Part shown: positions 40,800 to 51,555 of the stretch, piece by piece
How positions within the stretch are numbered: position 1 is the first letter of the stretch
How the letters are laid out: each line of letters opens with the position of its first letter
NCBI GenBank assembly: GCA_963681505.1
Contig: OY811971.1
Span: forward strand, 14,489,423-14,553,422
Length of the DNA: 64,000 nucleotides
Direction of reading: 5' to 3'
DNA from: Eunapius fragilis
Lineage: Eukaryota > Porifera > Demospongiae > Spongillida > Spongillidae
The notes under the pieces: generated by a model
Told to the model about the DNA's origin: nothing
Databases searched by the model: none
The model's input: the letters and a program-made list of their open reading frames with translations, nothing else
Position numbers and translations under genes: made by a program

Positions 40800-42150
40800 C
40801 ATTGCTTATTGAGTGCTGTGTCTTGTCAATTCTTACAAGTGATATATGGAGATATAGTCTTAGATAAGAAAGTGAAAGTGAAGTTTTAGATGACAAGATT
40901 GGTGATGAGTGCCATGGTGTGTAATGTGGAGGACAGTTGGTTTCCTACTTCTGTGGAAATGTCCACTGCCTGCGCTAATACTGTGAGCATTGCTGGGCCA
41001 ATGTACCCTGTACTCAGACACACAGGTGCTTTGTAATGGAGAACGGTGGTCCTCCTTAGGGCAATCAATGTCAATCAGGCTCATGGCTCAGATGACCAGG
41101 CCATAAGTGCAAGGCAGTTTTCTGGCCCTCGCAGTGTGCACAAGGTGATCATTTTGTTGTTTCTTCCGAAGTCCTGCCATTCAAGCTTAGTTATCCATCA
41201 CATGATCCATACATGCTATTTCTAATTTGGCAAATATAGCTATTTCTCAGATGAGCTCAGCTGCTAATCCGTATCATTCTTCTGGTCTTTTGCACATGAC
41301 CTCAATTTAGTATAGTTACAATTACTAATAAATGTATGCAGTAATGACGTATGATAGTTACAACAACCACCACCACCAGGGTCCTGGCACCACTACTAGT
41401 CCTGGATGAGGCTTTTTTATACGTGACCTCAGTATACAATCGCGGAAACAGGCAGTTCTATGTCCTGGGCTGGTGACCCAACATGTCCTGGACACTCCCC
41501 CTGTACAGTTTGTTCTCAGTTGAGGTTTACTTAACAGCCTATCAGATCAATTACGATGTGGAGGAAGGAGTAATAGAAATCCACAAGTCTTTTTCTTACC
41601 AATTTTTATATTTTAATTACAGACAAAAATCAAATTAAATTAATCCCAATCACCAATATCTTCTATGCACAGGGAACAGCCTTAAAAGCGTATAGGCCTC
41701 AAATCCTGCCTCGTAGGCAACCAGAGAAAAAATACTAACAGCTTCAAAGGTTCATGAGATATCGAGAACTACCGAATGCACTGGTCCTGGCATTACCACC
41801 ACCACCCACCCTGGCACCACTACCACTACTAGCACCACTTAATAACAGCCATTACATCAACCACGAGGTCAGTGATCATTACATCTTCAGTGGTTGTGAT
41901 GTCACAAAACCTCACCACATTTATGTAAGTAAAAGATGAGTGTCATCGTTTTGCTTTGCTGAAAACACCTCCATTCACACAGAGGCTATACTACTTGCAA
42001 GGTTGCTTTGATTCCCATATGCCACCAACCTTCTTGTGTAAAGAATGTTACTTGTGATAATAATAATCTGTATATCCTAACAACACCCATATGCACACAA
42101 ATGAATATAAGAGGTCACGTGATGACATGGCCAATAACATGTCTGCAATC
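40800..42150. other. Unassigned stretch
   Basis: Short frames only; ACCACCACC-type simple repeats at about 41366-41400 and 41796-41840. No recognised family. Confidence 0.4.
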
Positions 42151-42156
42151 CTAGAA

Positions 42157-42240
42157 GGTTTCGAGTTCCTCTTTGGTCGTATGGTCATTTAAGTTATTGG
42201 CAAATACTTGATGGGCCTGGCTTTGGAAAAGAAAAAAAGG
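42157..42240 (-). pseudogene. RRM N-terminal half, diverged copy
   Basis: It aligns with 39165-39244 (shared GGTTTCGAGTTCCTCTTTGG on the plus strand). The minus strand retains QVFANNLN- and TTKEELETF-like sequence but with a frame change, so it is non-functional. Confidence 0.45.
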
Positions 42241-42781
42241 AATTGCATGTTCAGTCCGCATGCCATTTCTTCAGGAAGCATCGATCGATCTTCTCAGTTA
42301 TATGACCATCATACAATCTGTACATTCCTTACATTTTCCATAGATATAATTTTCTGCAGCCAATTTTCCCACTTTAAATCATTTCCAACTCCATTTTGAA
42401 AATGCAATCCATTTCATGAATTATCCTTACAACGGAATAAATACATATATCAATATGTTTATCAATTCCTGGGCTAGTGTTATGTCCAGCACCCCGCAGA
42501 TCTCGCACGCTGCCAGCGCAATGCCACGACAACGAGACAACGTCGTGTAATATGTGACACACAACAACGGCACAACGAAAACAAAATGTGTACTGACTGG
42601 TAAACTGTGCATACTGTGGCTTAAGGGTCATGACCTGAACAAAAGAACAATAGCGGCGTACCTCAAAAGGGGGTGCGGGTAACGAAGGCCTCAACCGGCC
42701 AAGACGTCATACATTACAGCTAGCTTACACCAAATGCAGAAGCTAATACAGGATTTTTTTGCAATTTTCTCTCACTCCATT

Positions 42782-43130
42782 GAAGAATTGCCTATGATTC
42801 CCTCGTAGACTTGGCGCACCTCACCAAAGGTTTCAGGCCGGGACTTATGCTCACAGGCATTGTTGGACGGCCATTGTCATATAATTCGTTAAAGGGCCAT
42901 TGTCATATCATTTGTCAATCAGACAACCATTTCCACATCCGGTGTGGTATCGTATGGTAGGTTTTATGTGAACAGCTGTGTCACCAATGTGTGACACAGC
43001 TGTTTATTAAGGTAGCATTTGCTACCATCTTTTGATGGGTGTTCTGGTGTCCTTGTAGCTGCTGCCACCTTGTTGAAGCGCAGTGAAAAACTGCGCATTT
43101 TTCATCTTGGTGTGTTATCGTATGGTAGTT
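42782..43130 (-). repeat. Composite repeat B, copy 5
   Basis: It contains the flank (42782-42845), then B (YDTTPDVEMVV-like at about 42960-42920). A separate, unrelated insertion of about 250 bp (about 42475-42720) interrupts the sequence between this copy and its RRM part. Confidence 0.55.
42971..43004. other. Perfect 13-bp-stem hairpin
   Basis: AACAGCTGTGTCA (42971-42983) pairs with TGACACAGCTGTT (42992-43004) across an 8-base loop. Other B copies have only the left arm. Confidence 0.8.
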
Positions 43131-43136
43131 ATGAGA

Positions 43137-43490
43137 AGTTGCCGGAGGAGCGTTAAGGGGATCTATCTTGTCGATCCATATTAGATGCTCCTCGTTGTAC
43201 CCATTCATCCACTTGAAGTTGTCGTCAATTGGCCATTTGAGATATCGCATCGGCATTATCTTCAGCACATCCCTGATCAAGGTGTTCTTTCCGAACCCAG
43301 CTTTGGAGTGTAACCATACGTTCCTCTTCCTATCGAGTTCAAGAGCAGGGCGGATCTTAGTCATTTTAAGCAAGATACGCAGAGCACTGGAATAATGCTG
43401 TAGATGTGGGAATTTACTCACCAGATCAATCTTGCTTAGGTTCTCTTTTTCTTTAACCCAAGCCGCGATTTCCCCAGCCGTAAGCTGCAA
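43137..43490 (-). pseudogene. Rep-like superfamily-3 helicase relic, copy 1
   Basis: The minus frame from 43490 runs MQLTAGEIAAWVKEKENLSK, then RKRNVWLHSKAGFGKNTLIR, a Walker-A-like loop (Gly-x-Gly-Lys-Asn where Rep proteins have Gly-Lys-Ser/Thr), then KWMNGYNEEHLIWIDKIDP, a Walker-B-like region (Trp-x-x-Gly-Tyr followed by hydrophobic residues and Asp). This is the layout of the helicase part of CRESS-DNA Rep. The Thr/Ser of Walker A is replaced by Asn, motif C is absent and the frame ends in B repeat DNA. It is a different lineage from the relic at 14.4 kb. An endogenous, inactive copy. Confidence 0.6.
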
Positions 43491-44200
43491 TCCTGTTCTG
43501 TAATTCTAGCCTTCCTGCATCCCTATTGTCCTTGGTTGCTTCACCTGCCCTATTTGCTTCATCACTATTTTTAGTTTTTTTGACAGCTACCTCACTCTTT
43601 CCACTGTTCTCATCATTCTTTCCATCTACTCCATCATCCAAAACTTGGGCAAATCCTTACCCTTCTACTTCCACTGCATTTTCCTCCCTCATTTTTATTC
43701 ACACATCATTGGGTAGGGGTTGTTGGGGTTGTTGTCTTTCGTGTGGGTCTTTGCATAGGTATTGGTAGGTTCAGGAAGTGTGACATAATAACCAAACAAA
43801 AACAGGATTACTAAATGTCAATGTCAAATAGTGAATTGCCATAAGTATTCACGTTACCTTCAATAAGACATTGATTGTTAGATTTGGGTCATGTGGCCAC
43901 TGCAAATAGTCCAAGAAGACTACTACCTTGCTTTCACGTATTATAGCACCTCTTAGATGTGTCTGAAAATGCCATAGATTTGCATTATTCTGTAACAAGG
44001 GTGGGCTCTTTGCATTGGTAATGGGTACAGGTTCTGGTCTATAAAAATAAGTATCTTTGATTGAATATAAGCATTCATACCTTCAAAATCCTTCGTACAT
44101 CTTTCCCACAGCTGCTCTACTACTTGATCAGTAGTTCGCTGCTTCATAGATATAGACCTCTACTTGTGGCGCATGTTCGTGGAGGGATGCGCATGCGCAA
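43453..44200. other. Hydrophilic relic and unassigned DNA
   Basis: The minus frame at 43453-43641 (Asp/Asn/Lys-rich, GVDGKNDENSGKSEVAVKKT) has low-complexity gag-like composition. The rest has short frames only. Confidence 0.3.
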
Positions 44201-44224
44201 CTGCCTATAAAGTTTTATACGGTT

Positions 44225-44446
44225 TTGAGGGGGGTTGGTACTCCTTTTGTCTTTTTCTTCTCTCTTTGTCCTCTCTGGCTCTCTTCAAGACGAACTTCGT
44301 ATGTGGGCTTCCTTTCCCGGTGGTGTACTCATATTAGAGTCGTGCTGTTCTTTCCCTTGTTTCTAAGGTCCATTTTTCTGTCCTATTCTTCCAGCAGAGA
44401 AGAACAACCTGAAGGTTACCTTACCTCCCCTTTGCCCTTACTCTGA
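44225..44446 (-). pseudogene. ORF1/gag-like relic, second copy of the 9.4-kb repeat
   Basis: The plus strand is clearly homologous to 9425-9575 (GTACTCCTTTTGTCTTT; AAGGTCCATTTTTCTGTC). No intact frame. Confidence 0.4.
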
Positions 44447-44449
44447 GAA

Positions 44450-45205
44450 GGCCTGCGATAATGAGTCTGGACTGGACCTTTTTCTCAGGCTATCATCTGC
44501 TATCCCCGTAACTCACCGGTGTTAAATGCTTGGGTGCGTTAACCCTTACATTGTTGAACTATGTAAACAAATATGAGTGTCGGTTTATGTGTAGCAGATG
44601 TAACTGATGTTGCCATATATGAATATCAGATGATGTCCAGGGGGTCATTCTTGGCTGAATTGTACCACCTTAGTCTCATATTCGAACGCCACTTCCCATA
44701 TATATTCTCCTATATAAAAAACACAAAATCACTTAATATATGCATACCCCAAGTTGTACCGTTTATTAACTATAACCTTCTGAATAATTAATTTTTGGGG
44801 CAACTTGGACCTGTTTAGAATACAATTGCTTGGTCTTTATGTGGGGTGTTTTGGTATACATTTAAGGATATTATGTTGGCATACATAGTAATGAGGAACT
44901 TTATAAGAATGGGTTTATTGGGGTTTAGTAAATAATGAATTTGTAATCAGTTTTGCTGTTTCAAAATATAACATCATCCATTTTTCATCAAACTTTTAGG
45001 GTGGGTACATGCTAGTACTGATAGGGTACTTAGCTTATCAGATGTGTGGGATTCTCATGCAATGGGCTGGGACACCTCTTCAAATGCTGGCAGCCATCTT
45101 TAATCCCTCATCATTATTCCTAGTGTGTTTTCAAAGCCATTAAGAGGTGTTTGGACCAAAGTTGTGATAGAAAACCAACTGAATTTACACTAAGTGTAAG
45201 CTATC
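44450..45205. other. Unassigned AT-rich stretch
   Basis: Short frames only. It may hold the 3' flank of the transposase-like gene that ends at 45214. Confidence 0.4.
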
Positions 45206-45213
45206 TAAACTGT

Positions 45214-47399
45214 TTACAGTAATCTTACTTGCAGAGCAAGGCTGGCTTCTTGCATGTCCTTTCTGCTCAGAGTGTATGTTCTACCTGTGGCTGTCACTGG
45301 ATTGACAATGGTTAGAACATCATAGGGATCAACGTCCATGACATCCTGTCTCACAGGGTAGACAAATGAAGCTGATGGTATGCACGGATGGAGAAATGTC
45401 ACTGTGATAGCACGTTGGGACGTGTCAACATTTAGAATATAGCCAAGCCAACAAGATGCATTGTATGCAACAGTGACATAACCTCTAATGACTCCTAATG
45501 GTAGGGTGTTGACAACCTCTGCTACTGCTACCTTCTCAGTCCTGGAACAGGTACTATTTGAGAAGGATCTCACTTCAACTGTGTTGGCAGAGATTGGAAT
45601 GACACTGTGAAGCTGATGAGTTCCGGCCACTGTTTTGCTTTTCTTGATACGATCATCCAGTAGTCTGGCTTCTTGCTCATGCTCACCAGCAGTTGCAAAG
45701 CCGAAATGCATGCCTTTGATGTTGTCCACAGCAATATCATAAAGCTGTTGTGCAGTGAGGATGTGATGTTCATATAGGTGCTGAAGGCTGGCTCTCGTGG
45801 CAAGCCGCTTTAGGGTCCTTCCAGCTCCATCTCCAGCAGACTTGCCATGAGACGTGGCAAAGAAGTGCCCTCACACCAAAGTCTTCAAAATGGTGGCACA
45901 GATTATGAAAGTTCTAACAGTTTTTATACTGTGCACCGCATCCATCTGACACATAAAAAATCTTTTCTGGCTTCTTCCCATTGCATTGCTCAGTGAGAAA
46001 AGAAATTAGTTTTTTCTGGAAAAGATGGACTGCAATAGTATCATGCTGTAAGCACTCTGATATGACGATGTAGCATAGACTCATGAGTTCTCCTTTGTCG
46101 CGATAGTAGCATACAAAAGGATGAATGGTTGCTGATCCATTGTTCCAGTGGAATGACTGGATCTCATCTTGGACTACAAAAGAATAGTTCTCCGAGAAAT
46201 CAGCTATCACCAGATATTCCCCATCCTGTAGACTCTCTTTCTTGGCCTGCACAAAACTTGACTGCATTTTCGCTATGAAGTCATGTAGAAGTAGCTTCTT
46301 CAACGTAGCTATGAACAAGTCAAGGAATTCATCTGTAGGCAAAATCTTTGCTTCAAGTGTCGCACGATCAGTAGTTGTCCATTGCTTGAACTCAATGGTG
46401 TCTACTGAATTGTTGTCCATGACAGCCTGATGGTTTGCTGTAAGTTTTTCTGGACATTCGTTGCATGTGCCAAAATGACATTCTATGTTAGGTGGGTCGC
46501 ACTGGATTGCAGCAAGGCAGTGTCTATAATGCTTAATTTCACCATCTGTTAGTGATTCTAGCCGGCTGCCCTCCACCATCAGCTTCACATTTTGTTGGAT
46601 TGTGCACACACACACTGAGTGTGTGCCACTGGCTCCTGCCAAGACACATTCTCTTGGCCTCAGCTGTGCAAATGTCGAGAACCCAATTTTACATTCTGGA
46701 TGATTTGCTTTGAATGTGTTATAGGCTTCCAGGAGGTTGCACAGAAGTAGCCTCTTTTGTTTGTGCACTCTTTTGCCATCTTCTCCCAACACTGACAGAC
46801 TGTCCTTTTTGCCTGGCATCACACGGCTAACATTGTCAGACAAATAGAAGTGACTAACTTTTTCTGCAATTGTTGGAGAAAGAATCCTTCCTCTTGGTTT
46901 AGGATTTGGGCTACTGAGAATACCATTCTCGGCAATCAATTTTTTTGCCTGTCTTGCCAAGTACCGAGATACGCCAAACTCACCTGCAATTTTTCTACTT
47001 GACCAGCTCTTAGGCAGAACCGTCAGCACCCTCATTCTTTCACTTCTTGACGTTGTGGAACTGAACTTATCTTTGAGCTGGAAAATCATCTCCTCTTCTG
47101 ATGTTCTCCAAACGTCTTCATCACTGCTGTCACTTGACATCTCCAATTCACTCTGGGTCAAGTCTTCTTCAATCAGTTGCTCAGCAACTGATGCTCCGTC
47201 AACTGGTGACGCTTGCATGAAGCCTTGCTTCTGGGAGAAGTTCTTTGCGGCATTTGGTGCAAAGATACTGGCTGCAGGTTAGGCTGAGTGATGGATGCTG
47301 CGCTATAATTCCTTTTGACACAGGCCTCAGATCCTTTTTCTGTACCTTCGAATGGTGCTTCAGAGGATCACAGCAACGTTTAAATGCAGGAAAAGACAT
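45214..47399 (-). pseudogene. Long transposase-like protein of a repetitive metazoan family
   Basis: From an ATG at 47399 (MSFPAFKRCCDPLKHHSKVQ) with CTKCRKEL, a one-base shift near 47235 leads to a 434-codon frame (47218-45914). That frame has an acidic linker, a helix-turn-helix-like block (SSRKIAGEFGVSRYLARQAK), MPGKKDSLSVLG, LRPRECVLAGASGTHSVCVC, a Cys-rich part, then DGEYLVIADFSENYSFVVQD and FYVSDGCGAQYKN, whose Asp residues look like a DDE-type catalytic core. A stop at 45914 and a one-base shift near 45880 are followed by ATSHGKSAGDGAGRTLKRLA and on to 45214. I have seen this pattern in many multicopy proteins of sponges, cnidarians and arthropods; I cannot name the superfamily. About 720 residues in total with only a few lesions, so it is fairly young. 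Confidence 0.6.
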
Positions 47400-47596
47400 G
47401 ACTCCGATATATTGAAATAATGTTTAAAATCCTGCATTTATAATGCATACAATACAGCGCGCAAATCGCCTTTGTTCAATACAAACACAGGCTTATAGTA
47501 TACATAGGGATTGCGCGCGTAACTAAATACATTCCTCAGCTACTGAACCATCTTTGTTACAAAACAAAGGAAACTTGCCAACTTGAATGTTTCTTA

Positions 47597-47690
47597 ATGA
47601 GAAGCGAGGCGAGCGCAAGTACGTCGGCGACTGATGCGCGTGATGAAGAGTGATTGTTTACCTAACGTACTTGCGCTCGCCGACGTACTA
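47597..47690. repeat. Inverted repeat around GCGAGCGCAAGTACGT
   Basis: GCGAGCGCAAGTACGTCGGC at about 47601 is mirrored at about 47668-47690 (ACGTACTTGCGCTCGC). It lies between the transposase-like gene and the D block copy and may be an element end or a MITE remnant of about 90 bp. Confidence 0.6.
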
Positions 47691-48183
47691 AGTACTAATT
47701 GGGCTCACCTATAGTATACTAACTGGGTTTCTCAGAAGTAATTAGACTGTTGATCACCACACATACCATCTTCAGTGCACTATCACTTGACTGATAACCA
47801 CGTGATTCCTGACCGCATACATAAATTTCACCTGAATGTAAATGTTTACAGCGAGATGGGGCAGGAAGGAGGGGCACAGGTGATGAATCTGAAGGTGTGA
47901 TAACAGCAGCTATCAGAGATATGCTGTATTGGTGATCCTGGCAGGTTAAGCCGCAGAGGATTCTAGGGCAGTAGTGTAAGTCGTTATGTTGGCTACATGA
48001 GTTGAGCAGGGGAGAGACAGGGCAGACGAAGTCTGTAGCATTGGCATGGGCCAGTATGGAAGGAACTTTGAATTTTCAGTCACAGATAGATACATGCGTA
48101 CAAATAAATTGGTAACAGTGCAATAATAGTATTAATAAATATAGCAATGGTGTGTGTTTGCGATGCATTTTTTGCTACCAATT
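47690..48183. repeat. D block copy, truncated by the Penelope element
   Basis: It is nearly identical to 27440-27930 (starting CTAATTGGGCTCACC). Homology stops at CCAATTA (48183), where the 27-kb copy goes on with GGTAGGAAGTGAAAAG, so the Penelope-like element was inserted at this point. Confidence 0.85.
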
Positions 48184-48232
48184 ACAGTAGGAGACACGAA
48201 AAAGGTTATGTTCCGTTTACATAAAACGATCG

Positions 48233-48691
48233 TTGCGCGGTTCTTATTCTGTATACCAACAACCCTCATTTCCACCCACTTTTTTTCCTCCCCCCCCTAT
48301 GTTTCCACCTCCTTATTTTACCTTCCCTCAACATTTGCAACCTCCTCCCAACTCTCAAATGCCTACCCAGAAACAAGTATCTTTTAATATTGCTCCCACT
48401 GTTCCCCAACATATCCCTATTCTCACTACATCATCTACAAATGTTATACCATTGACTACATCTCAACAACATCATCCAACAACCAATCCTACTTCTACTC
48501 CATCTTACAGTTTTACAGCTGCACCCGCTACTCACCCCTCTCAACGTGCACAAGAACCTCCTTTATGGGCCCAAAATATTGCTACTTTAATCACTAACCA
48601 AATTAAGCAACAACAAGACTTTATGGCTACTATAGCTAACATCTTTTCCAAGGAAAATTTTCAAGTAGAGCATCCCCAGGACACTGGATAA
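48233..48691 (+). CDS. Pro/Thr/Gln-rich ORF at the 5' end of the Penelope element
   Basis: The frame (MRGSYSVYQQPSFPPTFFPP...) is open for 152 codons: a Pro/Phe-rich part, a Thr/Ser-rich part and a helical end (WAQNIATLITNQIKQQQDFM). The helical end resembles a coiled coil preceding the RT. The Pro-rich part is like the tail of the gag-like gene at 30.2-31.6 kb. The true start is probably upstream and lost by 5' truncation. A stop at 48689-48691 separates it from the RT frame; whether that is natural or a lesion is unclear. Confidence 0.55.
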   Translation: MRGSYSVYQQPSFPPTFFPPPPMFPPPYFTFPQHLQPPPNSQMPTQKQVSFNIAPTVPQHIPILTTSSTNVIPLTTSQQHHPTTNPTSTPSYSFTAAPATHPSQRAQEPPLWAQNIATLITNQIKQQQDFMATIANIFSKENFQVEHPQDTG

Positions 48692-48696
48692 AAAAA

Positions 48697-50923
48697 TCTT
48701 TTAACAATCACAGAACTCGATTTAATAAAAAAATATATCAAAAAAAGAAATCTCATATCATAAATCTTTCCAATATACCTTTAAATGAACATGAAATTTC
48801 CTTATTAGAAAAAGGTTTCAATTTTATCCCCTTTAGAAAAAAGAATAAAATTGATCCACTCACAGATGTTATTTGTGACTATAATAAAAGACTAAGATTA
48901 AAATATATTTTTAGAAATGCAACCCAACAACCTATAAACCCTTTTAAAAATTATATACCCAGACCTACCAAAAACACTCCCTTAGAAAAATATATTTCAG
49001 ATACTTCTATACAGATAAAAAAATTAAATGATGAATTATATAACTCAAAAAATAATTTATCCCCAGATGAAATTAAAGCCTTAAAAAAGATAAATCAGAA
49101 CTAATTATTAAATATGCTGATAAAGGCACTGCTTTAGTTATTGTAAATAAAGAAAGATATATTAAAGATGCTCTTAAACATCTAGAAGATATCCAAGTTA
49201 CACCAATCCCATACAATCCAACCCATTCACTTGCTAGTGACATAAAACAATTCATAAATGAAATATTTGATGTTGGCTATATCGATAAAATTGAAAAAGA
49301 ATTTTTACTTCCTTCCAATTCTGTAAAATGTCAATTTATTCATTTTTTATATAAAATTCACAAAATAGATCTTAAAGATATTTTTTCAGTTGAAATTCCT
49401 ATTAGACCCATTGTCTCTGGGATCAACTTTCCCACTTGTAATTTATCCCAATATCTAGACTATTTTTTTAAACAAGTCTTACCTTCTATTCCTTCTTTTT
49501 TTAAAAACGGTTATGATTTGATTCATCTTCTTAATCAATTTTCCTGCAAAAATAAAAATTGTATATTAGTAACAGCTGATATTAAAAATTTATATACAAA
49601 TATACCCCAAAATGAAGCAATAGATTGTCTATTAAGTTGTCCACAAATATTGCTCTCCCTAAGTTTATTATTAGACAACTTTTGTCCTTCATCTTAAAAA
49701 ATAATTATTTTTCTTTTAATGGTAATATTTACCATCAAAATATGGGAGTAGCCATGGGTACCCCTATTGCCCCTACTATTGCCAATATATTTATGGCTGA
49801 ACTTGAAAATGAATTTATTGCTAAAAATAATTATAAACCCAGTTTATATAAAAGGTATATTGATGATATTTTTTTTATTTGGGAAAATGACCAAGAATCT
49901 TTAAATGATTTTATGCAAAAAATTAATGAACAACATCCCTCCATCAAATATACTTTCACACAATCCTTTTCTTCTGTTGATTTTTTAGACCTTACAATTT
50001 TTAAAGGTGATAATTTTTCCTTTAATGGAATACTTTCCACTAAAACATTTAAAAAAAAAACAAATACTTTTCAATATATTCATAAATACTCTCAACATGC
50101 CCCACATATTAAAAAATCAATTATAAAAAGTGAATGCCTCAGATATTTAAGACAATGCACGAATAAAATAGATTTTGAAAAATATAAAACCGATCTAATA
50201 CAACATTTTTTAGATAGAGGATATAAAAAAATATTCATTTTAAAATGTATTAAAGATATCAAATTTGAAAATAAAGCCAACTTAATCAAATTTAAAATTA
50301 AAAAAAGATATATAATCCCTTTTATTATTCCATATGATTTTAGAAGAAAAAATCCAAAACATAAAATCACCAAACATTGGAAAGATTTATATTGTGACCC
50401 AGAGCATAAATTTACATTTGATCAACCCCCCATCATTTGTTTTAATAATAAAAAAAATATTGGACAAATTATTACAAAAACAGCTCTTACCAATGACATT
50501 ATTAATCTTGATATACCCAACAGTCAAAGAAACTACCATATTCCTAAACTTATCACACCCTGTCTTAAGAACAACTGTTACACCTGTCAAGTTCTTTATA
50601 ACAAAAACTCATTTATTTGCAACAGTACAAAACAGAAACATTATATACGCAACAGATTTTCCTGTGACTCCAGAAACCTCATCTACGTCATACAATGCAA
50701 CATTTGTCAAGTGCAATATGTTGGACAAACATCCACACCTATCAGAGCTAGACTGAGACACCATCGGAATAAATTCAATGCTAAGAACGTCACCCCGAGA
50801 CAACATATTTATATCCATTTTGACAAACACCACCATTTCAACTTTACTTTTATCCCCATTGAAACGGTACCCCCTGACCAGCTGAGAATCCAATATCTCC
50901 TGCACTACATCCTCCCTATCTAG
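48697..50923 (+). pseudogene. Penelope-like reverse transcriptase with GIY-YIG endonuclease
   Basis: N-terminal block INLSNIPLNEHEISLLEKGF and NFIPF, then YADKGTALVIVNKERYIKDA, IRPIVSGINFPTCNLSQYLD, LVTADIKNLYTNIPQNEA (RT motif A with Asp), GVAMGTPIAPTIANIFMAE (motif B) and LYKRYIDDIFFIWEND (motif C, Tyr-Ile-Asp-Asp). After a connector with Cys pairs (PCLKNNCYTCQVLY; CNICQVQ) comes the GIY-YIG domain: LIYVIQCNICQVQYVGQTST, with RARLRHHRNKF carrying the catalytic Arg, and HFDKHHHFNF. Frame shifts lie at about 49085 and 49630; the last 432 codons (49625-50923) are open. The Cys motifs before the endonuclease are as in Neptune/Poseidon/Penelope-type elements. Confidence 0.9.
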
Positions 50924-50930
50924 GGACCCA

Positions 50931-51410
50931 GTGGACGTTCCCCGACAGAGACAAGCCAGTGATCTGGCTTACCAACCTAACCACAACCCGGCATTCATGC
51001 CGAAGGCGTCGGGAACAGAGTCAAAGGACTCCGTCCTACAACATCTATCAAAACACTCCTCCTATTTGGAACACGAACGCCATCAAGACGCCCTGATAGA
51101 TGAGTGCCTAAAATGTAACATTTTTCCTAAGGGTCTTAAAGTTACATGTGTTCCCCAAATAAGAAACCCCAACCAAGAATTCCTCACTAGATGGGCCAAT
51201 ATTCTAAAAGAATGTAGCCTTAATTTATTACAACTATGTGCAGACCACCATTCTGAATTAATAGATAAAGCTAAAGAAGATGAACAAAAATTACTAAGAA
51301 AACTACAACATTTCATCCCTGATGACACTGAATACAACTCCAAAATAAATTTTGTGAAAAATAATAAGGAACAACTAAGACATTATTTATTCAAAGGGAA
51401 AAAAAACTGA
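50931..51410 (+). CDS. Extra 3' ORF of the Penelope element (helical gag-like domain)
   Basis: The 159-codon frame begins MDVPRQRQASDLAYQPNHNP eight bases after the RT stop. The core ERHQDALIDECLKCNIFPKG, LKVTCVPQIRNPNQEFLTRW and ANILKECSLNLLQLCADHHS resembles the domain at 31.2-31.3 kb and 38.0-38.2 kb (LLADGLITPGLEVKKV...NKWVSVLKKASLELQNLL). The end is Lys-rich. It is either a true 3' ORF or the start of a tandem copy's ORF1. It is unbroken, unlike the RT. Confidence 0.6.
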   Translation: MDVPRQRQASDLAYQPNHNPAFMPKASGTESKDSVLQHLSKHSSYLEHERHQDALIDECLKCNIFPKGLKVTCVPQIRNPNQEFLTRWANILKECSLNLLQLCADHHSELIDKAKEDEQKLLRKLQHFIPDDTEYNSKINFVKNNKEQLRHYLFKGKKN

Positions 51411-51536
51411 AATTTTTGAAAAAATGGCATAATACTCCTGAAGATATGTATCCCGAATGTAATTAAAAAAATATTCAAAATGCAAAGAAGAAAACAAATC
51501 CAACTCCACAACCGACTTCACAAACACCCTATACAT

Positions 51537-51553
51537 CTAACCCTAACCCTAAC
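51537..51553 (+). repeat. Telomere-like repeat at the Penelope 3' edge
   Basis: CTAACCCTAACCCTAAC, nearly three C-strand telomeric units, in the orientation expected if the element had been primed from a telomeric G-overhang. Confidence 0.75.
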
Positions 51554-51555
51554 TC

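Larger units (their letters stand above)
48184..51555 (+). mobile_element. Penelope-like retroelement (GIY-YIG type)
   Basis: The order is: 5' Pro-rich ORF (48233-48691), reverse transcriptase with GIY-YIG endonuclease (48697-50923), a third ORF (50931-51410) and a short AT-rich tail ending in telomere-like repeats (51537-51553). The left edge is set by the break in the D block at 48183/48184. The right edge is set by the telomere-like run followed by an unrelated Rep relic at 51556. The RT frame has at least two shifts. Penelope elements often sit in partial tandems, so the last ORF may start a second, truncated copy. Confidence 0.85.

Noticed and set aside
14149..43490. CRISPR arrays or bacterial operons
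   Set aside because: No regular short repeats with unique spacers, and no ribosome-binding-site-led packed genes anywhere in the window.
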